Assembly: GCF_015354735.1 (NCBI RefSeq)
Contig: NZ_JACEFJ010000001.1
Coordinates: 558,001-622,000, forward strand
Direction: 5' to 3'
Length of the DNA stretch: 64,000 nt
Source of the DNA: Pararhodonellum marinum
GTDB lineage: Bacteria; Bacteroidota; Bacteroidia; Cytophagales; Cyclobacteriaceae
Numbering within the stretch: the first letter of the stretch is position 1; each line of letters starts with the position of its first letter. The position numbers and the translations under genes are program-made. This document shows positions 1 through 9,670 of the stretch, piece after piece. The notes beneath the pieces are model-generated. The model was not told the origin of the DNA, did no database searches, and worked only from the letters and a program-made list of their open reading frames with translations.

Positions 1-292
1 TCACATCATATTGCTTTTCAAGGTCAAACTGCACCATGTTTTCAACCCTGTAATGTCCTGCAGGATTTTTTTTCTTTGAGGTCTCAATGAATTTGGAATT
101 TAGGTCAATCCCATCAATGGAAAAATGCTTGTTTAAATATCTGTGATGTTCAGAGGTCCCACAACCGATGTCAAGAATGGTTTTACAATCAGGTCGAATT
201 GCTTTAATTATTCGCAGGATTTCAGCCGACTCTTTTTCATAGTCTTTGAAACTGTACACCAAATCATATAGGTCTGAACTATCTGTGAACAT
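1..292 (-). CDS. Class I SAM-dependent methyltransferase, N-terminal part
   Basis: The gene starts with ATG at 292 and runs off the left edge, so only about 97 residues are visible. They contain the glycine-rich SAM-binding motif (LDIGCGTSEH) followed by an acidic residue at the end of strand 2 (IDGIDLN), as in class I methyltransferases. The substrate cannot be told from this part. The family assignment is firm for the fold; nothing in the neighbourhood defines the pathway. Confidence 0.8.
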   Translation of the reverse strand, partial: MFTDSSDLYDLVYSFKDYEKESAEILRIIKAIRPDCKTILDIGCGTSEHHRYLNKHFSIDGIDLNSKFIETSKKKNPAGHYRVENMVQFDLEKQYDV

Positions 293-423
293 AATGGACT
301 GTTAAAAATGAATCATCCCTTATTTTTTCGACTTACCTTTTTAGGTATATTTAATTTTTCCTGTACCATTATTTTATGAAACCATGTTGGGGAGTAGGGG
401 AGGTGGTGAAAATGTTTTTCATC

Positions 424-1119
424 TTATTTTTCAAAAATTGCAACTGCTCTCACAGGTGAGCCAGTTCCACCTCTAATTCTTAATGGTAAAGCGATAAAAC
501 GAAATCGTCCTTTACCAATCAACTTATCAAGATTTATCATATTTTCATAATGAGTAAACCCTAATTCGCCACAAATTTGATGAACTTCTCTGTTTGAAAC
601 TTTAGGCACTCCTGGGGACATGGTTTCAACACCAAATGCTGAAATTTTCTTGTTCCCCAACCAAGTTGCAGTCGCAGAGGAAACGCCTGGTCCATGCTGC
701 CAATTTTCTGTGCCAAAAAATTTTCTGTAATGGTCTGTATATAGCAAAACAGTATCTCCTTTTTTAATTTCAATACCTGCTTTGTGACAGGCATTTTCTA
801 TCTCTTCAGGCTCAATAAGCTCGGATAACCCTTTGTGAGAGAAGTTTAAACATATTCCTTCTGTATAAAACATGGAGAGTGGCATAGTGTCTATCGATTG
901 CCCAACAAACTGACTGCCCATATGATTTAAGGCGTCTACGTGAGTTCCAGTATGCTCGCCAAGTTCCAATTTATAAACACTTGGGGTGATGGTTGTTGGA
1001 TTCGGGATTTTTTCCCATTGCTCATGTGTCGCATAAATGGTCATTTTAACTTTGGGTAGGCCTTTATAGACCGGCATTCCTGAAAAAATTTCCTGGCTAA
1101 GGTCAATTATCTCTGTCAT
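424..1119 (-). CDS. Cyclase family protein (kynurenine formamidase-like)
   Basis: This 231-residue protein has the metal-binding signature HTGTHVDALNH at about residues 56-66, the hallmark of the cyclase/KynB metal-dependent hydrolase family, and the usual opening in which a beta strand is followed by a DLSQ motif. Family members hydrolyse amides or lactones, for example N-formylkynurenine, or act on polyketides. No tryptophan catabolism genes are nearby, so the substrate is open. Length is normal for the family and no signal peptide is visible, so it is probably cytoplasmic. Confidence 0.88.
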   Translation of the reverse strand: MTEIIDLSQEIFSGMPVYKGLPKVKMTIYATHEQWEKIPNPTTITPSVYKLELGEHTGTHVDALNHMGSQFVGQSIDTMPLSMFYTEGICLNFSHKGLSELIEPEEIENACHKAGIEIKKGDTVLLYTDHYRKFFGTENWQHGPGVSSATATWLGNKKISAFGVETMSPGVPKVSNREVHQICGELGFTHYENMINLDKLIGKGRFRFIALPLRIRGGTGSPVRAVAIFEK

Positions 1120-1362
1120 TTAATTTGTCAAGGTATCTATTAATATTACCAACAGAATTCATCTTGGAGATGAAGTGTATTCTGAGCCGCTTTCTTCAGA
1201 CTTTCTGCTTACTTCATAAAGATACAAATTATTGAATTTAACCGGGTTTTTATCCCATCGTAAAAATATTTATTCCGTAGTAGTGTATTTCCTTCCGCTA
1301 TTTCTCATAGCATAAAGTCTGCTTGGTCGTCTCGCCTGATAAGATGTAGCTATTTCTCTCGT

Positions 1363-1857
1363 TCATTCTAGGGAGTGAAGTCCCATTTTATTCCCTTCTG
1401 AGTCAAGAAATTGAGCAAAGAACCCACTTTCATCGGCATGAAGTGATTTTGGTACAAGAATTTTTCCGCCGTTTTTTTCAACCCTATCAAGAATTACTTG
1501 GAGATTGTCTCCACCATTCAAATAGATGGTTACACCTTCCGCTGAAGGTTTATATCCTTCGGCTTTGATAATTACGCCCGTAACCATTTGTTCTTCATAA
1601 GGCCATATTCCCATTTGCATATCTGGCATATCGATTTTTTCAATATCAATGGCCAAAATTGCCTGATAAAATTCAATGGCGCGGGAAATTTCATTTGCTG
1701 GAATTTCAAAGATTGAAACATGACTTTTCATAGTATTTGAATTTTGATTTGCTGGTTCTATGGTTTGTTTTTCAGAACCCTTTTTACTCGGGTTCTGGCA
1801 AGAAGGGAAACATAGTCCAAAAATAACGGTAGTAAAAAGAAAGATCCTGACTCTCAT
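1363..1857 (-). CDS. VOC (glyoxalase/bleomycin-resistance fold) lipoprotein
   Basis: Residues 1-20 form a lipoprotein signal ending in a PSC lipobox, followed by a low-complexity linker. Residues about 47-160 form a single VOC domain: the start VSIFEIPANEISRAIEFY and the end GNKMGLHSLE are the usual edges of the betaalphabetabetabeta fold. Most VOC proteins are cytoplasmic; here the signal peptide predicts membrane anchoring outside the cytoplasm, which is uncommon. Metal ligands cannot be assigned with certainty. Confidence 0.82.
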   Translation of the reverse strand: MRVRIFLFTTVIFGLCFPSCQNPSKKGSEKQTIEPANQNSNTMKSHVSIFEIPANEISRAIEFYQAILAIDIEKIDMPDMQMGIWPYEEQMVTGVIIKAEGYKPSAEGVTIYLNGGDNLQVILDRVEKNGGKILVPKSLHADESGFFAQFLDSEGNKMGLHSLE

Positions 1858-1926
1858 TGTTTTCGATGATTATTTTAATCAAAGGTAAACTTAGGGTAAG
1901 TTTCAAAATTGTAATTTTGCGACACC

Positions 1927-2748
1927 TTAAGTTTTTTTGTATAAAAGTGAAGAAAGGGCCATTTTATCGTCTGTTAAAAAATCTTTCGGGGTAATTCCGG
2001 TGAATTCCTTGAAGTCCTTGATGAAGTGGGCTTGGTCATAATATTCATTTTCATAGGCCACGTCTGTAAGTTTCCTTGTATTTTTATTCAGCAACATTTG
2101 TAAGGTTGCCTGTAGTCGGATTACCTTACTTAATTGCTTGGGACTTAGACCAATTTGTTTTGTAAAATTCCTTTCAAGCTGTCTTCTCTTTGTTAAATCA
2201 TTTTTTAAGATAATATTCAATGGCTTACTTCCATTTGATAAGTACATGGCGTCAACCGTGGATTTCACTATTTTGTTAATCGTCGCTTTTTCACGTAGTC
2301 TTTCAAAAAGGAACGATTCAATACTATTTATTCTTTCATGGGTGGTTTTGGCTTGAATTATTTCAAGGCTTAGTTTTTCTGACTTTTCGGGATCAAATAA
2401 TTCACTTATGGGAGTCTCTTGATTTCCGAGTTCATTAAGTGGCCTGTCAATAAAATTGGCGAAGCCATAAGGATAAAAACGAATGGCAAAAGTGTTCACA
2501 TGTCCAGTCGGTTCAATATAGAATTGTTCCGTAATCTGCCCTAACAACATGTGTCTGGGCTGAATAATATAATCTGTTTCCGAAATGTACCTTTTTATGT
2601 CGTCACCAAGTGTAAAGCACATATCCACACAGCCGTCCGGTAAAATCAGTTGCCTTTGAACCTCTTTTTGTTCAGGCACTTCTAAAGTCCAATAGCATTT
2701 CACTATTGTATCTAGGTCTGAATGTGGTGCAAATGTCTGATAGTTCAA
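1927..2748 (-). CDS. AraC family transcriptional regulator
   Basis: A 273-residue protein. The N-terminal sensory part (about residues 1-150; LPDGCVDMCFTL, then FAIRFYPYGFANF) matches the DUF6597-type ligand domain of Bacteroidetes AraC proteins. The C-terminal part carries two helix-turn-helix motifs, with the AraC hallmarks RQLERNFTKQIGLSPKQLSK and YDQAHFIKDFKEFTGITP. It is predicted to be a DNA-binding activator or repressor. It lies next to the VOC lipoprotein on the same strand, but the target genes are unknown. Confidence 0.92.
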   Translation of the reverse strand: MNYQTFAPHSDLDTIVKCYWTLEVPEQKEVQRQLILPDGCVDMCFTLGDDIKRYISETDYIIQPRHMLLGQITEQFYIEPTGHVNTFAIRFYPYGFANFIDRPLNELGNQETPISELFDPEKSEKLSLEIIQAKTTHERINSIESFLFERLREKATINKIVKSTVDAMYLSNGSKPLNIILKNDLTKRRQLERNFTKQIGLSPKQLSKVIRLQATLQMLLNKNTRKLTDVAYENEYYDQAHFIKDFKEFTGITPKDFLTDDKMALSSLLYKKT

Positions 2749-3085
2749 CTAGGTAGGCTGTTTAATGGCATGGAATTAGGTGTTGTTACCCTGGCGCAAG
2801 GGGAATTTCCGAAGGGCTGAATTCAGCTAAGAGACTGCTGATCAAAAGCACAGCTTGCCTACTTCTCGACCACCTTCAAGTTAGCCCATCACCCTCGTTG
2901 ACTAATACGTGAGTGTATTTGGCTAGCATGGTGAATATAATCCAAAAAGTTGACCCTTACAACGGATCAAAGGCGATACCATTTGTAGATCTGTACGCAA
3001 TACGCATTTTTGCTGGTTTTCTTAGGTTGTAATATCACGAAGTCAACACCTACCTAAATTTGGGGTATATTGGATGGATACAATC
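2749..3085. other. Intergenic stretch, no gene seen
   Basis: 337 bases between the AraC regulator and the end of the OmpA-family gene. The longest ATG-initiated frame on the + strand (about 2929-3033, 34 codons) has no recognisable similarity or conserved motif. I see no repeat or hairpin that I can defend. Confidence 0.5.
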
Positions 3086-4132
3086 CTAAAACTTAACCAA
3101 TTCTACTCGTCTATTTTGAGCTCTGTTTTCATCAGTATCATTGGCTACTATTGGTTTTTCCGAACCATATCCTTTTGCTTTGAGCCTCTCGATATTTATG
3201 CCTTTACCTGCCAAGGAATACATCACGGTATTAGCTCGTTCAGTCGAAAGTTGCAGATTTCTGTTTTCAGTGCCTGTGTTATCTGTATGACCTTCGATCA
3301 ATAATTTTAATTCAGGATTTGAGTTGAGCAATGTGCCAATTTCATCTACTAATTTTTGCCCATCAGGCTTTAGGGTTGCTTTATCAACATCAAAATTTAT
3401 GTACAAAATTGCCTTTCCTGTCAAGTCTAACGAAGCTTTCATCTCGGATGCGGTAGGTGCCTTTATGGTCTGTTTGAAGCCCTCAATTTCTATTACACCA
3501 ATTTTGCTTTGTGCTGAATTACTCCAGACTTGAAAAATAACTTTACCGTTAGCATGGTTCAAAGCATAGTGACTCACCGGATTTTTATTCCAAACATCAC
3601 CGATTATAAAATTGTAAGCAGTTCCTTTATCAATATCATTCAACTTATCGATTTTTTCTCTGGGAATTTGGCCTTTGAAAAGTTGCATGGCAGCCAGACT
3701 TTGCAAATAGTCGTCAACACTTTTATCAAATTTGAATTGATTAAAGTCAGATTTCGATTGCTCCATACCAAAGTTCAGTTCGGCTTTTTTACCTTCGGAA
3801 TCAAAAAAATATTCACCGTTGTAACTTATAAGTTTGCCATAATCTGAAAATACAGTCATCCCGTCTTTGGACATACTTTTTTTCCCTTTTTGCAAAACAA
3901 TGAAACCATCCGGTGCTGTAATGTATGGAAATGAGCCAATTTCAGCTGTTGAGGTAGGGATTTTGGACCAGTCAAATTCATCTAAAAAATGCCCATCTTC
4001 AGATTTTAATGCTTGATTGTGTGTTTCAGAAATATCATCTGCATTTTCTTCTGTGGCTTGGTCCACTACTTTTTCTTTTGTACAGGAAATTAAAGTGAAA
4101 ATTAATGTAGTGAGGGTTAAAATCTTTTTCAT
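3086..4132 (-). CDS. OmpA-family outer-membrane lipoprotein
   Basis: A 348-residue protein with a lipoprotein signal (MKKILTLTTLIFTLISC). The C-terminal OmpA domain spans about residues 240-348, with the peptidoglycan-binding pattern NFDVDKATLKPDG, LLIEGHTDNTG, LSTERANTVMYSL and NRRVELVKF. The middle section (about 60-235) is unassigned. It is predicted to tether the outer membrane to peptidoglycan. It has long AT-rich flanks and looks monocistronic. Confidence 0.93.
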   Translation of the reverse strand: MKKILTLTTLIFTLISCTKEKVVDQATEENADDISETHNQALKSEDGHFLDEFDWSKIPTSTAEIGSFPYITAPDGFIVLQKGKKSMSKDGMTVFSDYGKLISYNGEYFFDSEGKKAELNFGMEQSKSDFNQFKFDKSVDDYLQSLAAMQLFKGQIPREKIDKLNDIDKGTAYNFIIGDVWNKNPVSHYALNHANGKVIFQVWSNSAQSKIGVIEIEGFKQTIKAPTASEMKASLDLTGKAILYINFDVDKATLKPDGQKLVDEIGTLLNSNPELKLLIEGHTDNTGTENRNLQLSTERANTVMYSLAGKGINIERLKAKGYGSEKPIVANDTDENRAQNRRVELVKF

Positions 4133-4685
4133 TTTAAATAATTAATTGATTCATTCGGTTATTAAATTCTGACTAAAGTAAAGCATAAACTATTAAAAGA
4201 AACTGATTTCAATGTTTTTTTGATTAATCATATAGTTTCCAAATATGGGAATACCATTTTTCTCCTCGTACTAACCAGGATTAATTTAAAATTAAATTTT
4301 TGGTCATCGAATACATGAAAAATGAAGATTTTCCTTTTCTGGCTCAAAAAGGGCCCTTCTCTAGATCAAAAAAAAGGTACCGATTCAAAGACGAGATTCA
4401 AACAAACCGTATTTTCAGACGATGCAATTCCATAACAGCAAGAATGGAGATCATTCAAGTTGCTTTAAACCATTCATTGATTTCAGATCTCAAATCGCAT
4501 GACCAAAAATTTTTAGACTGGGGGAGGTGTTAACTATTTAAATCTTGGGCTGTTGCTTGTGGCTAATGAGGTTTGACTTTGCGATTTTCGGCACAGGTAA
4601 TTTAGGATAGTTTCTTCTAAAACCTTTTAGTCCTCATGACCATGAAGGGGCCAAACCTTTCAAGACCTGTCTAAAGGCCCTATCT
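4133..4685. other. Intergenic stretch, no convincing gene
   Basis: 553 bases. A 77-codon + strand frame (4300-4533) exists but has no conserved motif, no partner and a composition rich in Lys, Arg and Phe typical of chance frames in AT-rich DNA. No other structure was identified. Confidence 0.5.
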
Positions 4686-5147
4686 TTAAACAGTGATAGA
4701 ATTAAAAATTTTGATGACCAGTTCTTGTTGCCTTTTTGTTAAACTGTTGCTCCAGATTTTTAGCGGGGGCGGATTATTTGTACCTGGATTTTCGGAGAAA
4801 GAAATATGGATTGAGGTGTTATCCCTTTGAGGGTTTTTGGCTATCAACATCTGTTTTCGAATTCCTTCCTCAACTTCATTGATCACTGTAAAGTGCTCTT
4901 CTGAGACATTTTGTTCAGGTGATGTATACATCCCATAATCATAAGACATGGATATTCCTGAACCTTCTAAAATTCCAACCATCGAATCATAACCTTGCTG
5001 TTCTGTTAATTTGAAATTCCCGGGGGCTTGCAACTCGTACTCACCAATATTTATGGTCTTTAAATTTACAAAAGACAAATCATCTTGATTACAACCAACC
5101 AACAAGAAAATTAGAATTAGCTTGGAAAGGATTTTGAAGTGTTCCAT
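4686..5147 (-). CDS. Hypothetical lipoprotein
   Basis: I do not recognise this protein. From the ATG at 5147 it has a clear lipoprotein signal (MEHFKILSKLILIFLLVGC) followed by about 135 residues of soluble domain. An upstream in-frame ATG at 5165 would add six residues but spoil the n-region, so the internal start is preferred. It lies 3-21 bases after the AlkD-like gene on the same strand and is probably co-transcribed with it. Confidence 0.7.
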   Translation of the reverse strand: MEHFKILSKLILIFLLVGCNQDDLSFVNLKTINIGEYELQAPGNFKLTEQQGYDSMVGILEGSGISMSYDYGMYTSPEQNVSEEHFTVINEVEEGIRKQMLIAKNPQRDNTSIHISFSENPGTNNPPPLKIWSNSLTKRQQELVIKIFNSITV

Positions 5148-5168
5148 AAGGATAAATTTAAGCACAAT

Positions 5169-5813
5169 TTACTTCTTTAACTTGGCTACTTGAATGGAAA
5201 TGAATTCAGGCAAATAGTTGGGCGTACAGTTTTTTGGTACGATCTCATCTTTGTATAAGCCAGTTTGCTCTCCGATGGCCATGCACCGGGAGCGATATTG
5301 AGGTTGAAAGATCCCAATTTGGGCTGCTGTAAAGTTCATAGCCCATTGTACTACCGGATCTTCACTTTCTATTTTTTCTTCAATGGAAGAAAGTAGATAT
5401 TCGGAATTAGGAGGGGGTGTCTGACCCACCCAGCGCAGACGGGCCTGGTAATACCAGAAAGTTCGTCTTTGCAGTGCAGAAGTGCTGTTTTCCCAGGATT
5501 GCATCAGGGCAATGGTTTTCTTGTCTTTGGAAAGTTGGTTAGCCAACAACCAGTCCATCAATTGAAGGCTCTCCTCCGACCCATGATTCAGTATATCTTG
5601 ATCAAGATTGTTAATTAGTACCTGTGAAAGAAGCTTTGGATCCATGATCAGGATTGCCAGCTGACGGGGTAAATATTCACCATAGGACCATAATTCCATG
5701 GCTAATGGGTGATCCTTTTTAATCACTTTTGCAATTTTTCGTATGTCGCCCAGTTTGGTGGTTTTATTATCTAGTTGTGCATATAGGTCTTTTGCTTTGG
5801 AAGAAAGATTCAT
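5169..5813 (-). CDS. DNA alkylation repair protein, AlkD-like HEAT-repeat fold
   Basis: A 214-residue all-helical protein. The start (AKDLYAQLDNKTTKLGDIRKIAKVIKKDHPLAMELW), the WYYQARLRW segment and the C-terminal VVQWAMNFTAAQIGIF and NCTPNYLPEFI blocks are those of DNA alkylation repair/AlkD-related proteins. Known AlkD enzymes excise alkylated bases using HEAT-like repeats. Whether this protein has glycosylase activity cannot be read from sequence alone. An AlkB homologue lies elsewhere at 35.7 kb. Confidence 0.75.
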   Translation of the reverse strand: MNLSSKAKDLYAQLDNKTTKLGDIRKIAKVIKKDHPLAMELWSYGEYLPRQLAILIMDPKLLSQVLINNLDQDILNHGSEESLQLMDWLLANQLSKDKKTIALMQSWENSTSALQRRTFWYYQARLRWVGQTPPPNSEYLLSSIEEKIESEDPVVQWAMNFTAAQIGIFQPQYRSRCMAIGEQTGLYKDEIVPKNCTPNYLPEFISIQVAKLKK

Positions 5814-6298
5814 AATTCATTCTTTGGATTAATTGTACCTCACTACTTATTTGCAAAATGCAGGGAAATTTTATTTCGAATTTCCCTTTTGATCAGGAAG
5901 TATAACCTTTTTAGGTCAAATCAATTGAAGAATTTTTTATAGGAATGGTGAATCGTCCCAATATAGGGAATGAAAAGAAAATTATGTTCTCCAATCTCAT
6001 AAAGGTAAGCATTTTGGATAATACTTTGAATTGATCGTAACTGCTACAGTTCTCTGTTGCGTGTATCCCTAAAAGCAGGAACTATATGTAAACAGGTCAA
6101 ATGTTAGCCGCTCCAACCGGCCAAATGCCTAGCATTCAAAAATATGATGAATACGCACACCCTGTCGTTTTTTTGAGAGGGAATTGGCGGAAATAAACAC
6201 CTGCCAATTATTGGGTGTTGACCTCGTTTTATTTTATCTGAGTTAAACTCTTACCTAATCAACTTTACTGACTAACTTGTACAAAATTTAAAAAAAAT
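5814..6298. other. Intergenic stretch between divergent genes
   Basis: 485 bases between the divergent AlkD-like gene and the unknown acidic protein. It should hold promoters for both, but I cannot place a Bacteroidetes promoter with confidence. No coding sequence or structured element was recognised. Confidence 0.5.
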
Positions 6299-6988
6299 AT
6301 GAAATTTCAAATAAAAATCAATTCCTTCAAAACTTTAGATGAGGTTTTAGGATACTGGTCAACTGAAGATTATATTGAACTTCTGGGCCTTTTCGGGTTT
6401 CCCGATGCGGATAGTTCGAGTGAAGATACTTTGAAAGAATTGTTGATGATGGCGATCACCGATTTTGAACCTAATGAAGCGGCTGCCATCCTACTGGAAT
6501 ATAAACTTAGCGATGATCTGACCCATGGGCAGATAGAACAGATTTCCAATGACATGTTGCTGGATAAGATTGCTGAAGAATATCCCGAGATCCATCTTCA
6601 CGGAACCCTTTTTCACATCAACCAACTTCTGTACAAAGCTTTCAATGGGAAATTTCCCAATACCAAGGCCAGTCAATTTGAATGTACCATATCACCACTT
6701 GGAAAAAACGGGGATATTGATTTGACAAAAGAGGTCACGCTAAAACTATTGAATGAAGGGCTTTCCGACAGTAATCTAATCAAAAGGTTGTTTGGGGATA
6801 AGATGACAGGAACCGCTCCATTTCCTGAAGCCGAAGATATCCTGTGGGACTTGACTACAACGGACGGAGAGAATTTTAAGCTTTTGACTTCAGAATATTG
6901 GTTAAGTCAAGATGACTTGATCGCTGAGGAATTTGAGGGAAATTATGAAATGGCAGAAGAGGAAAGTGAGGAAGATTTAAAAAAGTAG
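6299..6988 (+). CDS. Unknown acidic protein
   Basis: I do not recognise this 229-residue protein. It has no signal peptide or membrane segment, is acidic throughout, and ends in a Glu-rich tail (EEESEEDLKK). The first half is predicted mainly helical (LDEVLGYWSTEDYIELLGL, then FEPNEAAAILLEYKL). The frame is long and its base composition resembles neighbouring genes, so it is likely real. A single cytoplasmic domain is the most that can be said. Confidence 0.72.
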   Translation: MKFQIKINSFKTLDEVLGYWSTEDYIELLGLFGFPDADSSSEDTLKELLMMAITDFEPNEAAAILLEYKLSDDLTHGQIEQISNDMLLDKIAEEYPEIHLHGTLFHINQLLYKAFNGKFPNTKASQFECTISPLGKNGDIDLTKEVTLKLLNEGLSDSNLIKRLFGDKMTGTAPFPEAEDILWDLTTTDGENFKLLTSEYWLSQDDLIAEEFEGNYEMAEEESEEDLKK

Positions 6989-7019
6989 AAAGAACCGGCT
7001 AACGGTGTATCAGATAAAC

Positions 7020-7100
7020 AGAAAAACGGGATATCAGATGATTGGCTAGAAGCTCAAAGCTGAAAGTAAAGGATAGGGCAATAGGAGGGACTTCATAGGT
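7020..7100 (-). repeat. Copy of a dispersed intergenic repeat
   Basis: Read on the minus strand this stretch gives ACTTTCAGCTTTGAGCTTC and CTGATATCCCGTTTTTC. The same phrases recur in the 56.6-57.07 kb intergenic region. It appears to be a low-complexity dispersed repeat restricted to non-coding DNA. Function unknown. Confidence 0.55.
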
Positions 7101-7135
7101 CTATGACTTACAGCCATTCATCTGATAGGATAAGG

Positions 7136-7693
7136 TTACTTTTCAATCCCTGCGTATTTTTTATAGATTGCTCTATATCCAAAAATCCTTGCCATCGGTC
7201 CAATGGTATTTATCAATACATTTTGCAGTCCCATAGGTATGGCTGCAAGTCTTGACGGACTTTCTAGATATTTTGCAGTTACCATGGCTTGTAAAAAGGG
7301 TAGCTTCCCTTCCTTGACTTTGCCATCATTGATCATTCCAAAGAGGTTTTCGATAAAATAATCTACATCTATTGCAGGGGTTATAGTTTGGATAAATGCT
7401 GCCGGTTCATCAGAAGTATTGTAATGGTTATGGGGTTTATTTTTGGGTAAAACAACCCTTTCTCCAGCACCAATGTAGTTCTTCTTTCCGTCTTTAAGAT
7501 AGGTCAATGTGCCTGATAACACTTCGAAAGATTCATCTTGCAAAATATGAAGATGGTCATCCACAGTTTGTCCCTTACTTTTTAAGGTCACTTTTAAAGT
7601 AACTCTTTCTCCATTGGTGTCTGATGATGTTTCGATAAACTCAATGGTATCCCCGGTAAAGTTGTCGATTAGTATTTGTCCTTGCGTTGGCAT
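7136..7693 (-). CDS. Cupin domain-containing protein
   Basis: A 185-residue protein. A conserved beta-barrel cupin core occupies about residues 10-110, with motif 1-like GQTVDDHLHILQDESFEVLSG and motif 2-like VVLPKNKPHNHYN, which supply His and Glu metal ligands. The C-terminal 70 residues are helical and unassigned. The reaction is unknown; cupins of this shape include small-molecule dioxygenases, isomerases and sensory proteins. Confidence 0.85.
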   Translation of the reverse strand: MPTQGQILIDNFTGDTIEFIETSSDTNGERVTLKVTLKSKGQTVDDHLHILQDESFEVLSGTLTYLKDGKKNYIGAGERVVLPKNKPHNHYNTSDEPAAFIQTITPAIDVDYFIENLFGMINDGKVKEGKLPFLQAMVTAKYLESPSRLAAIPMGLQNVLINTIGPMARIFGYRAIYKKYAGIEK

Positions 7694-8106
7694 AGTTCGT
7701 GTATTTTAATTTTGAGTCATTAAATACATCGTCTCGCGTGTAAGAACAGTGGCGAATTAAAAGCGCAATTTTTTTCGCTTAACCTTTTAATCTATTAAAA
7801 TTACAAAAAAATCATGGTCAGGACAAATCCCGCCGTTGGTGTTATGCCCTCCCGGTGCTTTGAGTAGCGTATTGAGGGGAAAAGTCGGTGGATCTGATTT
7901 GGCCTATTCTTTATGATTTATTTTACATTCGCTAGAACAAGTGGCTTACCCTGAGGCACGCATTGAAGCCCCCCTGCTAAGAGGGCAAGTAAGCCAGATC
8001 GCGGTGGTAGATAGATTCATGCCCTTTCAAGAATCCGATCTCTTGAAGAGTTGTTTTTTTGGGTTTATTTTACTTGAATTCTTTATTTTTAAAAAAAATA
8101 GATCAC
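7694..8106. other. Intergenic stretch upstream of the glycoside hydrolase
   Basis: 413 bases between the divergent cupin and hydrolase genes. A segment near 7828-7850 (CCGCCGTTGGTGTTATGCC) resembles the right arm of the att-like palindromes at 11-26 kb, but I could not find a matching left arm. Otherwise nothing recognisable. Confidence 0.4.
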
Positions 8107-9642
8107 ATGAAAATCCTAACCTTATTTTCCGTACTCGTCATGATTTTTATGTCATGCAAAACCAATCCTGAACTACAAAAGACAGAACAATGGTCCGTCT
8201 TCGAGATCGAAATGAAAGGACCTGAAGAAGGGAACCCTTACATGGAGGTTAGTTTGGATGCAGTATTCACCAATGGGGATGAAACAGTGAATGTTCCCGG
8301 GTTTTATGATGGGAATGGGGTTTATCGGATCAGGTTTTCTCCACCAACACAAGGGATTTGGGATTATAAGACATCCGGTTCTGACTCACAATTGCATTCC
8401 GAAGGAAGCTTTGAATGTGTAGCACCTTCTCCAGAAAACCATGGGCCTTTAAAAGTTATCAATACTTTTTATCTAGAGTACAGTGACGGTTCACCCTATT
8501 ACGGAGTCGGCACTACCGCCTATCAATGGACAAGTGTCAAACAAAGCATCCAGGAAAAAACCATTGAAACATTGGGTTCATCCCCATTCAATAAAATCAG
8601 GATGTGCTTTTTTCCGAAAAGTTACATATATGGAAATGAAACCGAACCATGGGCATATCCATTCAAAAGAGAAGGTGAAGAGAATGACTATAGCCAACCT
8701 AATTTTGAATTTTTCCAAAACTTTGATCGGAGAGTAGCCCAGCTTTTGGAAATGGGAATTCAAGCCGATGTGATACTTTTTCACCCTTATGACCAATGGG
8801 GTTATGACAAAATGGGAAATGACTGGAACGAAAGGTATGTTCGATACTTGATGGCCAGACTATCTGCTTATCGGAATGTGTGGTGGTCATTGGCCAATGA
8901 GTGGGACATCCCTGAATTCAAGGAAGCCATAGATTGGGAAGGGATAGGAACGATGCTACAAAATGAGGACCCACACCAAAGACTTCGGGGTATCCATAAC
9001 TGGTACGATACAGAGGATCATTTTTATGACCATAACCAGTCTTGGATTACCCATGTGAGCATCCAATCGGCCAGATTTTACCAAGCCATTGAGTGGAGGG
9101 AAAGGTATCAAAAACCTGTTTTGTTTGACGAAATGCGCTACGAGGGAGATGTTCCCAGTGGTTGGGGCAACCTGACAGCAGAACAGATGTCCAGTTATTT
9201 TTGGATGGCTGGTTTGAGTGGGGTGTATGGAACCCATGGCGATACTTTCCAAAATGATTCTGATTCTGAAACCGAAGTGAGGTGGTGGGCAAAAGGTGGG
9301 ACTTTACCAGGCCAAAGTGCTGAAAGGATCAGTTTTTTCAAAAGTTTTATGGAAAAGCTGCCTATACACGAGATGTCTCCGGAAATCAATTCACTGGGAA
9401 AACCTGAAAACCTGGAAACAAATGTCCACATCCTGTCCAAGTCAGGTGAGGTTTATCTGGCATATGCTGCTGATTCTGGGATGGAAATAAATCTTACATT
9501 GGAAGGTGCGGGGAAATACAGCATGGAAATCTTAGATACCTGGAACATGAATTCGATAGAATCCAAAATAGTCGATTCCGGCCCGTATAATTTTACGACT
9601 ACTATTCCATACACAGCTTTGGTTTTTCAAAAGATGGATTGA
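8107..9642 (+). CDS. Glycoside hydrolase-like lipoprotein (DUF5060 / DUF4038-type barrel / DUF5605)
   Basis: The chosen ATG at 8107 gives a lipoprotein signal (MKILTLFSVLVMIFMSC); an earlier in-frame ATG at 8059 would place 16 charged residues before it. The N-terminal beta-sandwich (about 25-110, ending GIWDYKTSGS) is DUF5060-like. A TIM-barrel glycosidase domain follows (FLEYSDG to GVYGTHGDTF), with the candidate acid/base WWSLANEWD and nucleophile KPVLFDE. A C-terminal beta domain closes the protein. It is predicted to be an exported O-glycosidase acting on plant or algal glycans. Substrate unknown. Confidence 0.86.
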   Translation: MKILTLFSVLVMIFMSCKTNPELQKTEQWSVFEIEMKGPEEGNPYMEVSLDAVFTNGDETVNVPGFYDGNGVYRIRFSPPTQGIWDYKTSGSDSQLHSEGSFECVAPSPENHGPLKVINTFYLEYSDGSPYYGVGTTAYQWTSVKQSIQEKTIETLGSSPFNKIRMCFFPKSYIYGNETEPWAYPFKREGEENDYSQPNFEFFQNFDRRVAQLLEMGIQADVILFHPYDQWGYDKMGNDWNERYVRYLMARLSAYRNVWWSLANEWDIPEFKEAIDWEGIGTMLQNEDPHQRLRGIHNWYDTEDHFYDHNQSWITHVSIQSARFYQAIEWRERYQKPVLFDEMRYEGDVPSGWGNLTAEQMSSYFWMAGLSGVYGTHGDTFQNDSDSETEVRWWAKGGTLPGQSAERISFFKSFMEKLPIHEMSPEINSLGKPENLETNVHILSKSGEVYLAYAADSGMEINLTLEGAGKYSMEILDTWNMNSIESKIVDSGPYNFTTTIPYTALVFQKMD

Positions 9643-9670
9643 CCTAAGTCTGTTCTGTTGAAAATACACA

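Noticed and set aside
4300-4533. 77-codon + strand frame
   Set aside because: No conserved motif, no partner gene and composition typical of chance frames.
7820-7855. Relic att-like right arm
   Set aside because: CCGCCGTTGGTGTTATGCC resembles a right arm, but no left arm, neighbouring cassette gene or second core was found.
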